Part shown: one piece after another, positions 24,985-35,639 of the stretch | How positions within the stretch are numbered: the stretch's first letter is position 1 | How the letters are laid out: the number at the start of each line of letters is the position of its first letter | Origin: Cercis canadensis | Taxonomy: Eukaryota > Streptophyta > Magnoliopsida > Fabales > Fabaceae | Assembly: GCA_003255065.1 (NCBI GenBank) | Contig: QAOA01003028.1 | Span: 1,008,351 to 1,072,350, forward strand | Direction: 5' to 3' | Length of the DNA stretch: 64,000 bases | Position numbers and translations under genes: made by a program | The notes under the pieces: model-generated | The model's database searches: none | The model's input: only the letters and a program-made list of their open reading frames with translations | What the model was told of the DNA's origin: nothing

Positions 24985-25382
24985 TTATTGAGGCAAAACA
25001 TTTTTATTATTTAAATTGAAATTCAAATAATAAAACAACAAGTTTCTGTTAAAATTGCAACAGAATATAGAACCACATTTAGTCTGCTTGGGAAGTGGAC
25101 AATGAAATATCTCTCTAAATTAAACAAAATTGAAGAAATAAAACACAATGTAGAAAAAGCATAATTCTTCTGCAAAATTACGTTCATGATTTTCTAATGC
25201 TGATATGCTAATCCAATTCTTTTTTGCCATTATTTCACTTCGTCTCTTCTAAAAATTACATCTTAATAGCAATGGCAGATATGGTAACTAAAATTGAGAA
25301 AAAACACCATGGAACACTCTCTCTTTCACCTTATTTTTTACTCAAGCTGACCACTTTCAGAGTTAAAGCAAAATTGTTACTT

Positions 25383-25511
25383 ATATATGGGTTATACTGG
25401 CAGCTCAAACATGTCAAGTTAGAGCTGCAAAGCGGATGCCAACGTTTATCTCTGCACATTAATGTTAGGCAGCTGATAATTAACTTATCAGAAAACCTCA
25501 GTACTTGTGCA
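25383..25511 (-). ncRNA. H/ACA snoRNA-like unit 5 (divergent pocket, ATA tail)
   Basis: It keeps the lower stem TGCAC/GTGCA, hinge AGATAA (25446-25451) and the strong inner 3' stem GCAGCTC/GAGCTGC (25422-25428 with 25400-25406). Its 5' pocket differs (AAGTACTGA), and its 5' upper stem is CTGATAA/TTATCAG. The expected ACA box reads ATA (CCCATATAT), a variant known in some H/ACA RNAs. It would be the first unit transcribed and probably guides a different site or has begun to decay. Confidence 0.55.
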
Positions 25512-25757
25512 GTGCTGACTCAAAATCTCAGCTGTGAAATTGAAATTAGACATTTGTAAACATACAGCACCATACCATGACAAAAAGAAAAACTGAAAAA
25601 TCAAGCATTGCTATATAACCTAAGCAAAAAGTCCAAAGGGAGCATCTGTTTCAACGGCTGAAATCCCCAAATAAGGAGTATAAGGAATGCAATACCAAAC
25701 AAATTAAAAATGCCCAAGAATCTCTATAATTAAAGAACAAAAATTTGATCAAAGTAC

Positions 25758-25850
25758 CTTCCTTTTTCATAATCCCGAACTGCCATGGTTATCAAAAGAC
25801 TGAGAACAGAGTTGGAACTCCAATTGGGTTGCGATTTATATCAAGGCGAA
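25758..25850 (-). promoter_or_regulatory. Possible promoter and first exon of the snoRNA-cluster transcript
   Basis: On the minus strand TATAAAT (25834-25840) is followed about 50 bp later by ATG at 25786. A 29-nt open segment (MAVRDYEKGR) then reaches a GTACTTTG donor at 25757. This would fit a short first exon whose intron holds the snoRNA units, as in plant intronic snoRNA clusters. No downstream coding exon was found. I did not find the telo-box plus site II pair often seen at plant snoRNA promoters. It is an inference from position. Confidence 0.3.
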
Positions 25851-26290
25851 CTCATAAATTAGGGCATTACATGTAAAACCCATACACACACTATTTCGGT
25901 ACGCGTTTAAAATTGACGGTGGATATCATGTTATGGGCATTTGATGACTGATGATGTAGACACGTGTTGAATAGCTACCATGTTGAGTAAGACACGGTTC
26001 AGATTAGAAGCAAAAACTCAGCGAACGGTTTGATTCTTATAATGTGTGTGTGTCTACGTTACGAGTAATTGGACCTTGGGTCAAATTGACATCCCTACAC
26101 AGACAAAGTGGTGACCCCCATAAGAGAACCAAGATTGAAGAAAAGAACATGGTGCTCTGCTCTGCTCTGCACTTGGAATAAACGACAAAAAAAAAAAACC
26201 AAACNAAAAAACCAAACTCCTATCAGTTAGGAATTACTAAACCCATCATATTTGGTGATGTTAAGAGGGTAACATGAGATTGTCATATTA

Positions 26291-26780
26291 GTGTAATCCT
26301 ATTTATTTATTTTCATTAAAATCATATGAATAACATAAAAAGTGCCACGTCATCTCTTCTTGAACTTTTTACTTATAATTTTTTTAAATACCCTTTTTTT
26401 TTTACCTTGGTTTCCTTCTTTTTCTATGGGACTATGACTGGTTTGGCCACAAACAAGTCAAATTTCTACACAGTACACACCCATTTTCTAGATTCCGCCA
26501 CGATTGACTAAGTCTCATGTACTTGTAAGCACCTTNGTGTAATCCTATTTATTTAATTTCATTAAAATCATATGAATAACATAAAAAGTGCCACGTCATC
26601 TCTTCTTGAACTTTTTACTTATAATTTTTTAAATACCCTTTTTTTTTTACCTTGGTTTCCTTCTTTTTCTATGAGACTATGACTGGTTTGGCCACAAACA
26701 AGTCAAATTTCTACACAGTACACACCCATTTTCTAGATTCCGCCACGATTGACTAAGTCTCATGTACTTGTAAGCACCTT
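26291..26780. repeat. 245-bp direct duplication separated by a single N (likely assembly artefact)
   Basis: 26291-26535 and 26537-26780 are near-identical and abut the N at 26536. Both start GTGTAATCCTATTTATTT and end TAAGCACCTT. The open frame at 26326-26511 lies in the first copy and has no recognisable product. Confidence 0.85.
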
Positions 26781-27500
26781 AGTAGGTCCAAACGCTTTGT
26801 ACTTAAAAAAACAGAGCAAGTGAATTTGAGTGCCGGGTCCAATAAAATCTTCGGCAGACTTCATATTATATGCTCTTAATGTTGCCAATGTTGCTATCCC
26901 TACCAACCACTTTTATTTTGGATTGGTCCATACTTTTATCTAAAATACGGCATTTCAAACTAGAAGTATATAATATTACAATGTAAAAAAAGCATTTCAA
27001 ACTAGAAGTATATAATAATGTAAGAATGCCCAAACCAAACGGGGTCTCTGATTTTTTTATTTTTTTTTTTGTGGAAAAAATAAGAGTTGAATTCAACAAT
27101 GGCATCATAACAAAACAAAAAAAAACAGCAGAAGTCAACAATTATCACATAATCATGGTTCATTAAAATACGGCATCATGATCACTTTGATAGAGAAAAA
27201 GGAAAAAGAAAAACCAACAGGGCTTTAGAATAGAATGCAATGTTAAGATTAAGATTAAGTAGACCATTAGATTAAGTTCACGTCAATGTTAAGCTTAGCT
27301 GGGATGACAAGTACTTGGTTAATATAAGATTGTGAGATTGGCTTTTCTGAGACCTCAAGAGTTTTTGTTTTTATTTTTGGGCCATAATCTCAAGAGGTGA
27401 ATGTTAACAATGTACCTTTAGATTATTAGTGGATAAAAGCTTTTTTTCAATGGTTTGTGTCTATAAACAACCTCAAATTTATAAAAAAAAAAAAAAATTG
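26781..27500. other. Intergenic DNA
   Basis: No supported gene. A short motif CATTTCAAACTAGAAGTATATAAT occurs twice in tandem near 26950-27020. The minus-strand open frame at 26866-27141 spans that repeat. Confidence 0.5.
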
Positions 27501-27698
27501 ATGATAAAGAAACATAGACCATCTTTGATGAAGATGAGGATTTTTTATTTTTTAATCTTTGGAGCTATCACAGCAGCTCTATTTTCTCACCACCAACATG
27601 TTTTGGCCGCTACATCGAAGAACCCAGCGTCACCACCTTCAATTGAAACTAATGTTTTTTTAAAACCGGACCAATATGCAAACTGTTTTAAAATATGA
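27501..27698 (+). CDS. Small secreted-peptide-like ORF whose tail is replaced by a transposon
   Basis: The frame starts at 27501, with a second in-frame ATG at 27528 that is the likelier start. It encodes a basic N-terminus, then a hydrophobic segment FYFLIFGAITAALF and a small-residue region ending HVLAATSK, which looks like a signal peptide with cleavage near A-A. A short Pro/Ser-rich part (NPASPPSIET) follows. After SIET the frame enters a transposon at 27651 and stops at 27698. The target duplication ATTGAAACT lets the pre-insertion tail be read as SIET-Leu-stop, so the original peptide was about 51 codons. Whether it was ever a gene is unproven, and no known peptide family motif is visible. 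Confidence 0.4.
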   Translation: MIKKHRPSLMKMRIFYFLIFGAITAALFSHHQHVLAATSKNPASPPSIETNVFLKPDQYANCFKI

Positions 27699-28264
27699 GC
27701 ACTAGTTCAACCGATTGGACCAAACGGTCTGACTAGTAACGTCATAAATATAATATTTAATGTGCTTATTATTTATTCTAAATTATAATAAATATATTTT
27801 TATGCAAATTTGTTAATAAAATTAAAGTTGTCCTAGTGACAAATATCTTTTCTCTTTCTCGAAATGGGGGTTTGAATTCTCTTATAGCCAATATTTATCC
27901 ATTATATAATTTAAATGTGAATAAGTAAGTTATAATACAAATTTATTTACAAAAGAAGCATTGGTTTGACGGTTCAAATCTCTTATCCATTTCCTTTAGG
28001 AAGGATGTTTAAATCCTTTAGTAGAATGTTTTCAAATTTTCTTCAAAACAATGCAATTTTGAAAAAAAAAATATTCAATGTTTCGTAAAACCTGACAGAT
28101 TCACCGATTTACTCTGGTTTTTACCGATTTAACCCCTTAACCGAACCAAAATCAAGATCAAGCACCGGTTTAACCGCTCTAGCAGTTTAACCCCCCTAAC
28201 TAAACCAGAATTTAGATCGAGCACCGGACGAACCGTTTGGTATGGTCTGGTTTTTAAAATAGTG
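27651..28264. mobile_element. Non-autonomous DNA transposon with GTTTTAAAAxCCGGACC-type ends
   Basis: This 614 bp element has termini AATGTTTTTTTAAAACCGG and, inverted, CACTATTTTAAAAACCAG, followed on both sides by GACC and AAACGGT-like motifs. A perfect 9-bp target duplication ATTGAAACT lies at 27642-27650 and 28265-28273. It has no coding capacity. The element interrupts a small open frame two codons before its original stop. Confidence 0.7.
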
Positions 28265-28273
28265 ATTGAAACT

Positions 28274-28720
28274 CTTTAAAAGAAAAGATGGTCAACCAAA
28301 AAAAAAAGATGGGAACACGTGGCTAGTTACTTTTTTTTTTCAAAAAAAAAACATCATTAGGAATTATGCTTTAATTAGTGGTGGGTAATTTTTATAATTA
28401 CTCAAAAAATTTAGACCCAATTTGAAATAATATGTTGGTTCTAGTGTAGCATTTGGTGATTGGATGAGATAATTCTGCATCATGCAAATATGGCTAATTT
28501 TAATTGTTGCCAACTGAATCGAATTTTGAAACCTTAGATTACAAAAGAGTACCATAGCAAGCAAAATCTTTTCATTATAAAGGAGCATAAAATGTTTAAA
28601 AAAAAAAAAAAAAGAGATTGCACAAGAGAAATTAGCCCAACATTAAATATGAACCTGTATCCCATATGTCATTGCATATCTATAGCTTCCATACTCCACA
28701 TGAAAATTCTTACAACATTA
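28274..28720. other. Short AT-rich intergenic stretch between two transposons
   Basis: I see nothing supported here. The minus-strand open frame at 28364-28588 has no motif. Confidence 0.5.
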
Positions 28721-28721
28721 G

Positions 28722-29905
28722 CAATGTTTTAAAAATCAGACCGGACCGACCAGTTTGACCAGTACCCAGTAAGAAAAATGGTTCGATTCATGCCTCTAAA
28801 CCACTTGAAACCGCTAAGAACTGTCACGAACCACTGAACCATTCTAGTTTTTACAAAATCGAACAGCTTGGAAAATTGGTAGAAATGAAGCCAAAATCGT
28901 TCTCCATGGATTCGAAACTTGTACCCGCTGCTCCAAATTAATAGTAACCATATTTAATGGGTTTGAACCTACTACTTCTTAGTCAAAAAAGTTCACAGTC
29001 CAAACCACTAGGACAACTCAGAACCTGCGTTTATTGTTGCACAAAAATTATTTAGTAAATTTATTTAATATTACATATTTAAATATGTAAAAATTATAAT
29101 ACATAATCACACAATACACAAATTTTAACTTAAGACTTTTTACTAATTTCTTAAAAAATTTATCATTAACTCATTGTTTTATTATTATCCTTATCTTCTC
29201 TTTTTTTTTTCTCATTTTTCGTTATTATTTAATGCATGTATGTCACTAACTCTACTAAAATGGAATAAAATCATATGCAGCTACGTGGCTCCGACACCAC
29301 ATGTTCTTACATTTTTTTTCTCTTAGTTTATTATGCATGATTTAATTATTTTCTTGGTTATTTATTTATTTGTTTGGCTGATACTATGTGATTCAGTCTC
29401 TCTATCTTTTTCTTGTTCTGATTATCTGGTTATTTATTTATATGTTCTGATTATCTAATTTTGTTATGTTAGAAATTGTAAACTTAATTATGTTGACAGT
29501 ATGTGAACTTGTAAGAGATGTTGGCTATTAGAATAATTTAATTTTGTTATGGGGCACCATTTTAAATTAGGTGTATATAGATTAGGTTTTTATATCTTTT
29601 AATTTTTAGTTATTTGAATCTTTAAGTTTGAGACTTTCACTTATGAGTTAAGTTTGATGATTTGTGCTTCATATTCCATGTTTTCTTCTTTGTGAATCTT
29701 TAAGTTTAAAAAAAAATCCGATTCAACCAATTCGACCAATAGTTCATTTTTTGCTATACTGGTTCGCTCACCGGTTCAATTTTTAAAACATTNTTTCTTC
29801 TTTGTGAATCTTTAAGTTTTTAAAAAAATCCGATTCAACCAATTCGACCAATAGTTCATTTTTTGCTATACTGGTTCGCTCACCAGTTCAATTTTTAAAA
29901 CATTG
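28722..29905. mobile_element. Second transposon with GTTTTAAAAxCCGGACC-type ends
   Basis: The left end, AATGTTTTAAAAATCAGACC, is mirrored by the right end, ATTTTTAAAACATT (29891-29904). The subterminal regions repeat GACCGACC and GGTTCG motifs, as in the element at 27651. The right end is duplicated across an N at 29793 (29692-29792 and 29794-29902), which again looks like an assembly join. No target duplication could be fixed. Confidence 0.5.
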
Positions 29906-30179
29906 ATTAGTAGCACGAAAACCCTTCACCCAAATATATTTTGAATCAAATACATAAATAATATAAATCCTCATTTTAATTCCACAAATTATCCTAATTT
30001 TGAAACTAATTCCACGTATAAAGTAGCACAATATAAACTATTGCATCACCTTATAAGTGACGGAAAGTGCCATATTGCGGCACCTTAAATAGATTTACAC
30101 CCAATCGATAAATAAAACAAAGAATGCATGTATTGTCCGTGCGTGAGATTTAGGTGGAAACATGATACCTACAAAAAAT

Positions 30180-30359
30180 TTAAAGAGAAAAGAGTGATGA
30201 GACGTGAGATATGTAGAGACTACGTGGAGAAGACGAACTAGAACAAGAGGAACAAGTTGAAGAGGACAAACAAGAAACACAAGCGCCCTTCTCACACTCC
30301 CCATTACATAATGCATTCTTCTAAACCCCACTCACTGCATGGTTCAGATCAATTTCCAT
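30180..30359 (-). pseudogene. ARF4-like (relic): Relic of the first exon of an ARF4-like auxin response factor gene
   Basis: On the minus strand from ATG at 30359 the frame reads MEIDLNHAVSGV, a TAG, then KNALCNGECEKGACVSCL and a serine/cysteine run ending SSSSSPRS, with homology fading by about 30225. Dicot ARF4 proteins begin MEIDLNHAVTEVEKNA, followed by a Cys-rich CNG-CEKG stretch and a Ser run before the WHACAGP start of the B3 domain. That B3 start is absent here. So only the N-terminal codons remain, with a stop in place of the Glu of the TEVE motif. Upstream (30360-30950) is pyrimidine-rich on the minus strand, consistent with copied 5' UTR. The family alignment is from memory. Confidence 0.6.
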
Positions 30360-31000
30360 GAACACCCAGGTGTAGTTCTTGTGATGTGAGTGAGACTCGA
30401 TATACAAGTAAGCAAAACCAACCCACCAACAGAATATCAAAAGGAGGCGACGGGACGAGAGTGATAAAAAGAACACCCATAGGAAAATGGAAATGAGGTC
30501 AAATCAAATCAAATCATATCATATAAAGGAATTCATATTTGGATGGGTAGTGGTACCACATAGCTAAAACAGGGTATGAGTAACGTGATGAACAGAAAAC
30601 AAGAAGGTAGTAGTCATGTTCGGAAGGATACCATTACCCAGATGGGGCTAAAAGATGAGAAGGAAAATAAAACATAATAAATAAAAAAACAAGAAATTCA
30701 AAGTATGATTCCTCCCCCATTTTCGATCACTTATTTATTACCCGAAAGAAAATAAAACAAGTTGAATAAGGTTGCAACCGTTTTCAGCTATCTGTTGAGG
30801 AGTGAAATATCAGAGAGACAGGGCAACAGTGTTTCATTTAATAAAACGAAAATGAGAGGAAGAGAGAGAGCGTGCGTGTTTTTGGTTGGGTTGAGAAAGG
30901 CAGCAACGATCGTGGGGGCGTGTACGTGTAATTGTTAGTATCGTCGTTTTATATATGAATAGTTAATTTTAAAATTAAAATAGTTGTGGAATTAAAATAT
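30360..31000 (-). other. Possible 5' UTR/promoter of the ARF4 relic
   Basis: On the minus strand this stretch has CT-rich runs (for example CACGCTCTCTCTCTTCC near 30860) and many short upstream ATGs, as ARF leaders often do. Base composition is less AT-rich than the DNA beyond 31000. Assignment rests only on adjacency to the relic exon. Confidence 0.35.
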
Positions 31001-32280
31001 AAATTTAGCGCTCATTATGTTTTATATATCAATAAATGTTGGGAAGAATAAATTTTCTATAATATTCAATACAACAAAATTATTATGGCCAAAAAAGCTA
31101 ACACAAATTTGAATATTATTTGTATTTTAAGCAATAAAATTGATCAATTAAAACATCATATCTAACACAACAAGTATTTTAATTAAATACATTAAAAGTA
31201 GTCATCTCATGATCTCATCTTGTTGTATTCGACATACTTTTCCTATTTCTCATAATGAGTTAAATAAAAATTAAGAAATATTATTTATAGGTAATTTTTT
31301 TTTGGTTTTAATGGTAAAAATATTCTTAGGTCAATTTTTATGTATCAAGACTAAATCTCTCTTTAGACGAACTAATAGTGCACCTCACATCGACCTGGGT
31401 TACATATTACATAAATTATGATTGATATAAAAATATGTTTATTCAAAAATAATAATTCTCTCTAATACATTTTATATTATGTCAATTACTTAATTATATC
31501 AATAACTTTACAAAAAAGGGACCAGTGTGTTCTTTCTAATATGGTCCCCTATGGCTTTTTCTCCTTAATGGACGACATGTCATGAGCAAATTCAGTGGCC
31601 CTCTTACTCCATTGCAGGAGCCACATAAATAAGAAATAAGCCTATCGTCTTTTATTAGTAGTCTTTATGTTGTCTTTATTTATGGTTCTTGGTGGTGAGT
31701 CTGGTGACTCCTTGTATTATTATCTTCATCATTGCATTGCCTTTTTGAGATCTCATCAGAAAGGCCATGAAAATTTTCTTAGTTTTGTTGGTAAATAAAA
31801 TTCCCCTACAAGTTTTGAATATTTGTAGGCAGATATCATAAAAAATAAAGAAAATTATTGATGAATATTTTGTCTTTAGTGATAAATGTCAAATCACTCT
31901 AAATTTGCCTTTTAAGTACTTTTACATTAAATAACCTCATCACTTATTATAAAATAACAACTTAAGATATTGCACGATGAACATACTCAATGTAAAATAA
32001 CCACTTATGTTTTTTACTGCTATTGTGAATGTTGTTATTTTATACTAAATATGATTATTGTGTAGTTTACCAAATAATTATTGTGTAAATATATAGTTAT
32101 TTTACACAAGTGATTAAAAAATGAAATTGAAAGTGATTTGACACTTAAAACCAAAAGAGAATTTTTTTTAAACATACACTCTATGAATAAATCTCTCTAA
32201 AATAATTAGACAAACAATCATGATGAATTATACATAATTATTTTATGTGACAAAACTTGGGTAAAAAAAAAATTGAAACA
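31001..32280. other. AT-rich intergenic DNA
   Basis: I see no gene or clear repeat here. Confidence 0.55.
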
Positions 32281-32290
32281 TTCAAAGTCA

Positions 32291-32485
32291 ATTTTTTTTT
32301 TTGTTGTAACTAAAAATTTAAGGTGAAGAAGGCTATTTCATTCTTAAATTTAACATGTTATTAGTGAAAGCTTACAGTAATAGTTAAAGGTCACTTATCA
32401 AAAGGGATTGCTAGCCGCAAGAATCAAATTCTAATCTTACAAGTGAAGTACTTTCATCTTTACAAGTCGAACCAACCTTGTTGGC
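32291..32485 (-). mobile_element. SINE with 10-bp target duplication
   Basis: A perfect direct repeat TTCAAAGTCA (32281-32290 and 32486-32495) flanks 195 bp that, read on the minus strand, begins GCCAACAAGGTTGGTTCGAC, carries an internal GAATTTGATTC resembling a pol III B box, and ends in a poly-A tract. This is tRNA-derived SINE architecture. A shorter relative lies at 13030-13187. Confidence 0.7.
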
Positions 32486-32495
32486 TTCAAAGTCA

Positions 32496-33845
32496 TTCTA
32501 CCAAAAAACACTAATATATAGTTCAATTGTATAAAATTTGAAAAAAAAAAAAAAGGTAGTTGTGAACGTATCACTAAGTTAATAGTCTATTATGAAAAAT
32601 ATTTTTTTAATTAAAAATTACAAAGCATGAACTTTTGCGCTTAATCACATTAAAAGTCTTAAAAGGAATCAATTTATATCTTGAATGCTTTAGATAGCAT
32701 TCACTTTTTAGAACAAATACGCGACAAACCGACCAATTATATATGACTTGATTTGAAGATTAGAATCTTTTTGTGTAGCAACTAGCAAGTGGATAATTAA
32801 CTATTGAAAATTAAAGAATAAGGTTGTAATAGATAATAATGAATGTAGACTATGACTCTAGCTAGTACTCTACTAACATGGCTAGACGCTAGTTTGACAT
32901 GGTTAATAGCCATAATTTGTCTTAGTATGCTTTCTCACCAACTCTTGTCTCTTTCATCTTCTCTATATTTTGGATAGAGTAATTGTAGTACACTATTAAT
33001 TATTACATTATCTAATATTGTATATATGGTAGTCTTTGAATTTATCTATCTAAACATTATACTTAGCCCTCTAAACTATTTATGGGTCTCTTAAATAACA
33101 CTATCTCAATTAATATGAGATAATGTGATATATATATTAATGTGTAATAATAATTTTATTTGGGCAACACAATACTATTAAACATTTCAGAGAAAATCTA
33201 CTTGCAATGAAGTAGTGTGTAAAAAGTTTGTAAGTCTACAAACATAACTTTCACTAAATTTAATCACTAAGAACATGAATTTTTTTAATGGTCAAAACTG
33301 TAAAAGCAAACCCTCCTTAATTATTGATAATTGTCATAAGTATTAAAAAAGTATGCTATAAAATTATTTTCGACGCAAGAGTAAAAGAAAAATGTCATCA
33401 AAAGTATTTTCAACATCAAAATTAAATAAGTTTTTTTAAGCATTTTTTAGATAAGAGAATATGGAAAAATTAATTTTTGGATATATTGTGAAGTATGTTG
33501 ATAAAAATATTTTTGTTTGTAATGAATTATGATTAGAAATTTAAAGATTATCAAGTGTCAAGTATAAACATGTGAAATAGTAAAAAATAAAATTATGTAT
33601 AACTAGGCGTGGACCTCAACATTTTAATAGTTTCTTAAGCATTTTTTTTTTTGGGTACAAAAGAAAATCTAGAGGCAACTCCTCTAAAATTTGATGTTAT
33701 GAGTTTTATTCTCATTATATACTCTCACCCATTTCCTCAATGCATCACACATAACTCCTATTTTATCTGCCATAATATCATATGATAGCTTTGTAGGAGA
33801 TATCCAAACTTTTATCTCTTCTATATATATATATATATTTGGTAA
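32496..33845. other. AT-rich intergenic DNA
   Basis: I see no supported gene. The minus-strand frame at 33684-33881 runs into the inverted repeat that follows. Confidence 0.5.
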
Positions 33846-34480
33846 GATAACGGCTAGTTCCGCAAAGCCAACTTTTGACACATTAACAATTTCGCAATTT
33901 GCACATCAAAGTGTCGCATATTGCCAAATTTCGACACATCAAGAGAGTTTCACAAATTGCAAGGGAAGTGTTGACAAATTTCAACACATCAAAGTGTCCC
34001 TAATTGCCAAGTAGCGAAGAAAAATTCAATCGGGGAGACCAAGTCTCTGTGCTGATTTTTGTCTTTATTTTCACCATTCCCCGAATCAAATCAATTTGCT
34101 TTCTATGCCAATGTAAACCGAAAAGTAACAATATTAAGACTTTCTTTTCAAATAGACAAGAGTCAAGTTCAAATATTTGACTATATATAAAATATTGGGA
34201 GTGTTTGGTGACTTGGATTTCCTGGTCACACATGCAGAGCAGGGATGAGAATAAAAACTTTCAAAGTGGAGACTAATCAGAATATTGAGAGACTTTGATG
34301 TGTCGAAATTTGGTAAAATACTACACTTCTCTTGCAATTTGCAGAACTCCCTTATGTGTCGTTACTTGACAATTTGGACCCTATGTGTTGAAATTTGGCA
34401 ATATGGTGCAAATTACAGAACTCTTAATGTGTTGAAAGTTGGCATTACGGAATTGACTTATGTCGCAATTTCATCTATCA
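33846..34480. mobile_element. Inverted-repeat element with internally repetitive arms
   Basis: The left arm (about 33846-34015) and right arm (about 34290-34480) are inverted copies. Within each arm a unit like ATTGCCAAATTTCGACACAT recurs three or four times with variation. About 275 bp of unrelated sequence separates the arms. The open frame at 34285-34563 is this repeat read through and not a gene. It is probably a non-autonomous DNA transposon; ends and target duplication are not resolved. Confidence 0.55.
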
Positions 34481-35206
34481 TGAAGTGCCATAAATTAACC
34501 TTTTTGTGCCTATGTGAGTGTCGTAATTTCGTCTTAATACCTATGTGGAATGCCACAACTTGAACTTGGTTAGCTCTATTGAGCGTCACAATCTCCAATT
34601 ATGACTCAATAATATTAAATTTTTTCTCTCTCTTTATTGTTTAGAAAAAAAAATTAAAATTATCATAACCAAGAAAATAGTTTTAAAATTAGTGCATTTG
34701 TGTAAATAAGATTCAAAATTGTACTATTGAAGTACTTGATCCAATAAAGACTAGAGACCACATGTTATAAAAAAAAAAGATTAAAGACTAAATATTTATT
34801 TAATGATGATTATAATCCCACATCATTTTTAACAATAATTTTGACAACAAATTTTTAATTGCTAAGTATTTCTCTAGTTGATTTTATGAGTTGTATTGGG
34901 AACAAAATAACTATTCTTGGATTGTTTTTGTTTTGTTTTTCTAAAAGAACTATTATGAACTGGTATACTGTATTTTTCCCCTAGAAGAGATAAGGCTGAG
35001 AACCATTGTCCTCGGCACACGGAATACTCAGCAAGCATCCTAGCATTATTCGTTGAACCTCATTAAAATTTGATCCCCCAATTAAAAAATCAGGATCCTC
35101 ATTAATCACAGGCATTGACTATAATATACCTCCGACAGAAACGTACACATGACGGAAGTATTTTTTTTTTTTGATGTGACACATGACACATGACACATGA
35201 CCCATT
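34481..35206. other. Intergenic DNA
   Basis: No gene is seen. A short tandem ACATGACAC repeat occurs near 35178-35200. Confidence 0.5.
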
Positions 35207-35590
35207 TCTCTTCTCACCCATTCTCATTGTCTCTCACGCCCCATTGTTCTTCCCTCACAGAACCATGCTCTGCTCCTTCAAGNTCTCTTCTCACCCATTC
35301 TCATTCTCTCTCACGCCCTATTGTTCTTCCCTCACCAGAACCATGCTCTGCTCCTTCAAGGCCACAGCGGAAGACAACCTTGTGTACCCTGCTGCAACCA
35401 TTGCTCAAGCAGAATCCACCTCGATTTTCGTCCTATGCACAACAACTATTCCAGTTATTCAATGGCCCAACCTCTTGAAACTAGGCCAAGAAGTCCACGC
35501 TCACTTGGTCCTTCAAGGTCTTCAGATTGAATTCGATGCCGTCCTTGGTGTCAAGATGGTGCTCAATGACTGCGGTGAGACTTGGGAGAG
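35207..35590 (+). pseudogene. PPR-protein gene fragment, frame broken
   Basis: LLKLGQEVHAHLVLQGLQIEFDAVLGVKMV (about 35473-35563) matches the N-terminal part of plant pentatricopeptide repeat proteins, whose typical form is LGQxVHAHLVxxGL. The preceding stretch CTLLQPLLKQNPPRFSSYA lies in another frame (about 35377-35434), so the two parts are separated by a shift. No further repeats follow, and the frame ends at 35633 in low-complexity sequence. A 76-bp duplication across the N at 35283 (35207-35282 and 35284-35360) precedes it. It is a truncated copy. Confidence 0.5.
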
Positions 35591-35639
35591 AGAAGAAAAG
35601 AGAGGAAAAAAGGAAAAAAAATATTTCAGATGAAGAACT

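Noticed and set aside
34285-34563. A 92-codon frame as a gene
   Set aside because: It is a read-through of the right arm of the inverted-repeat element.
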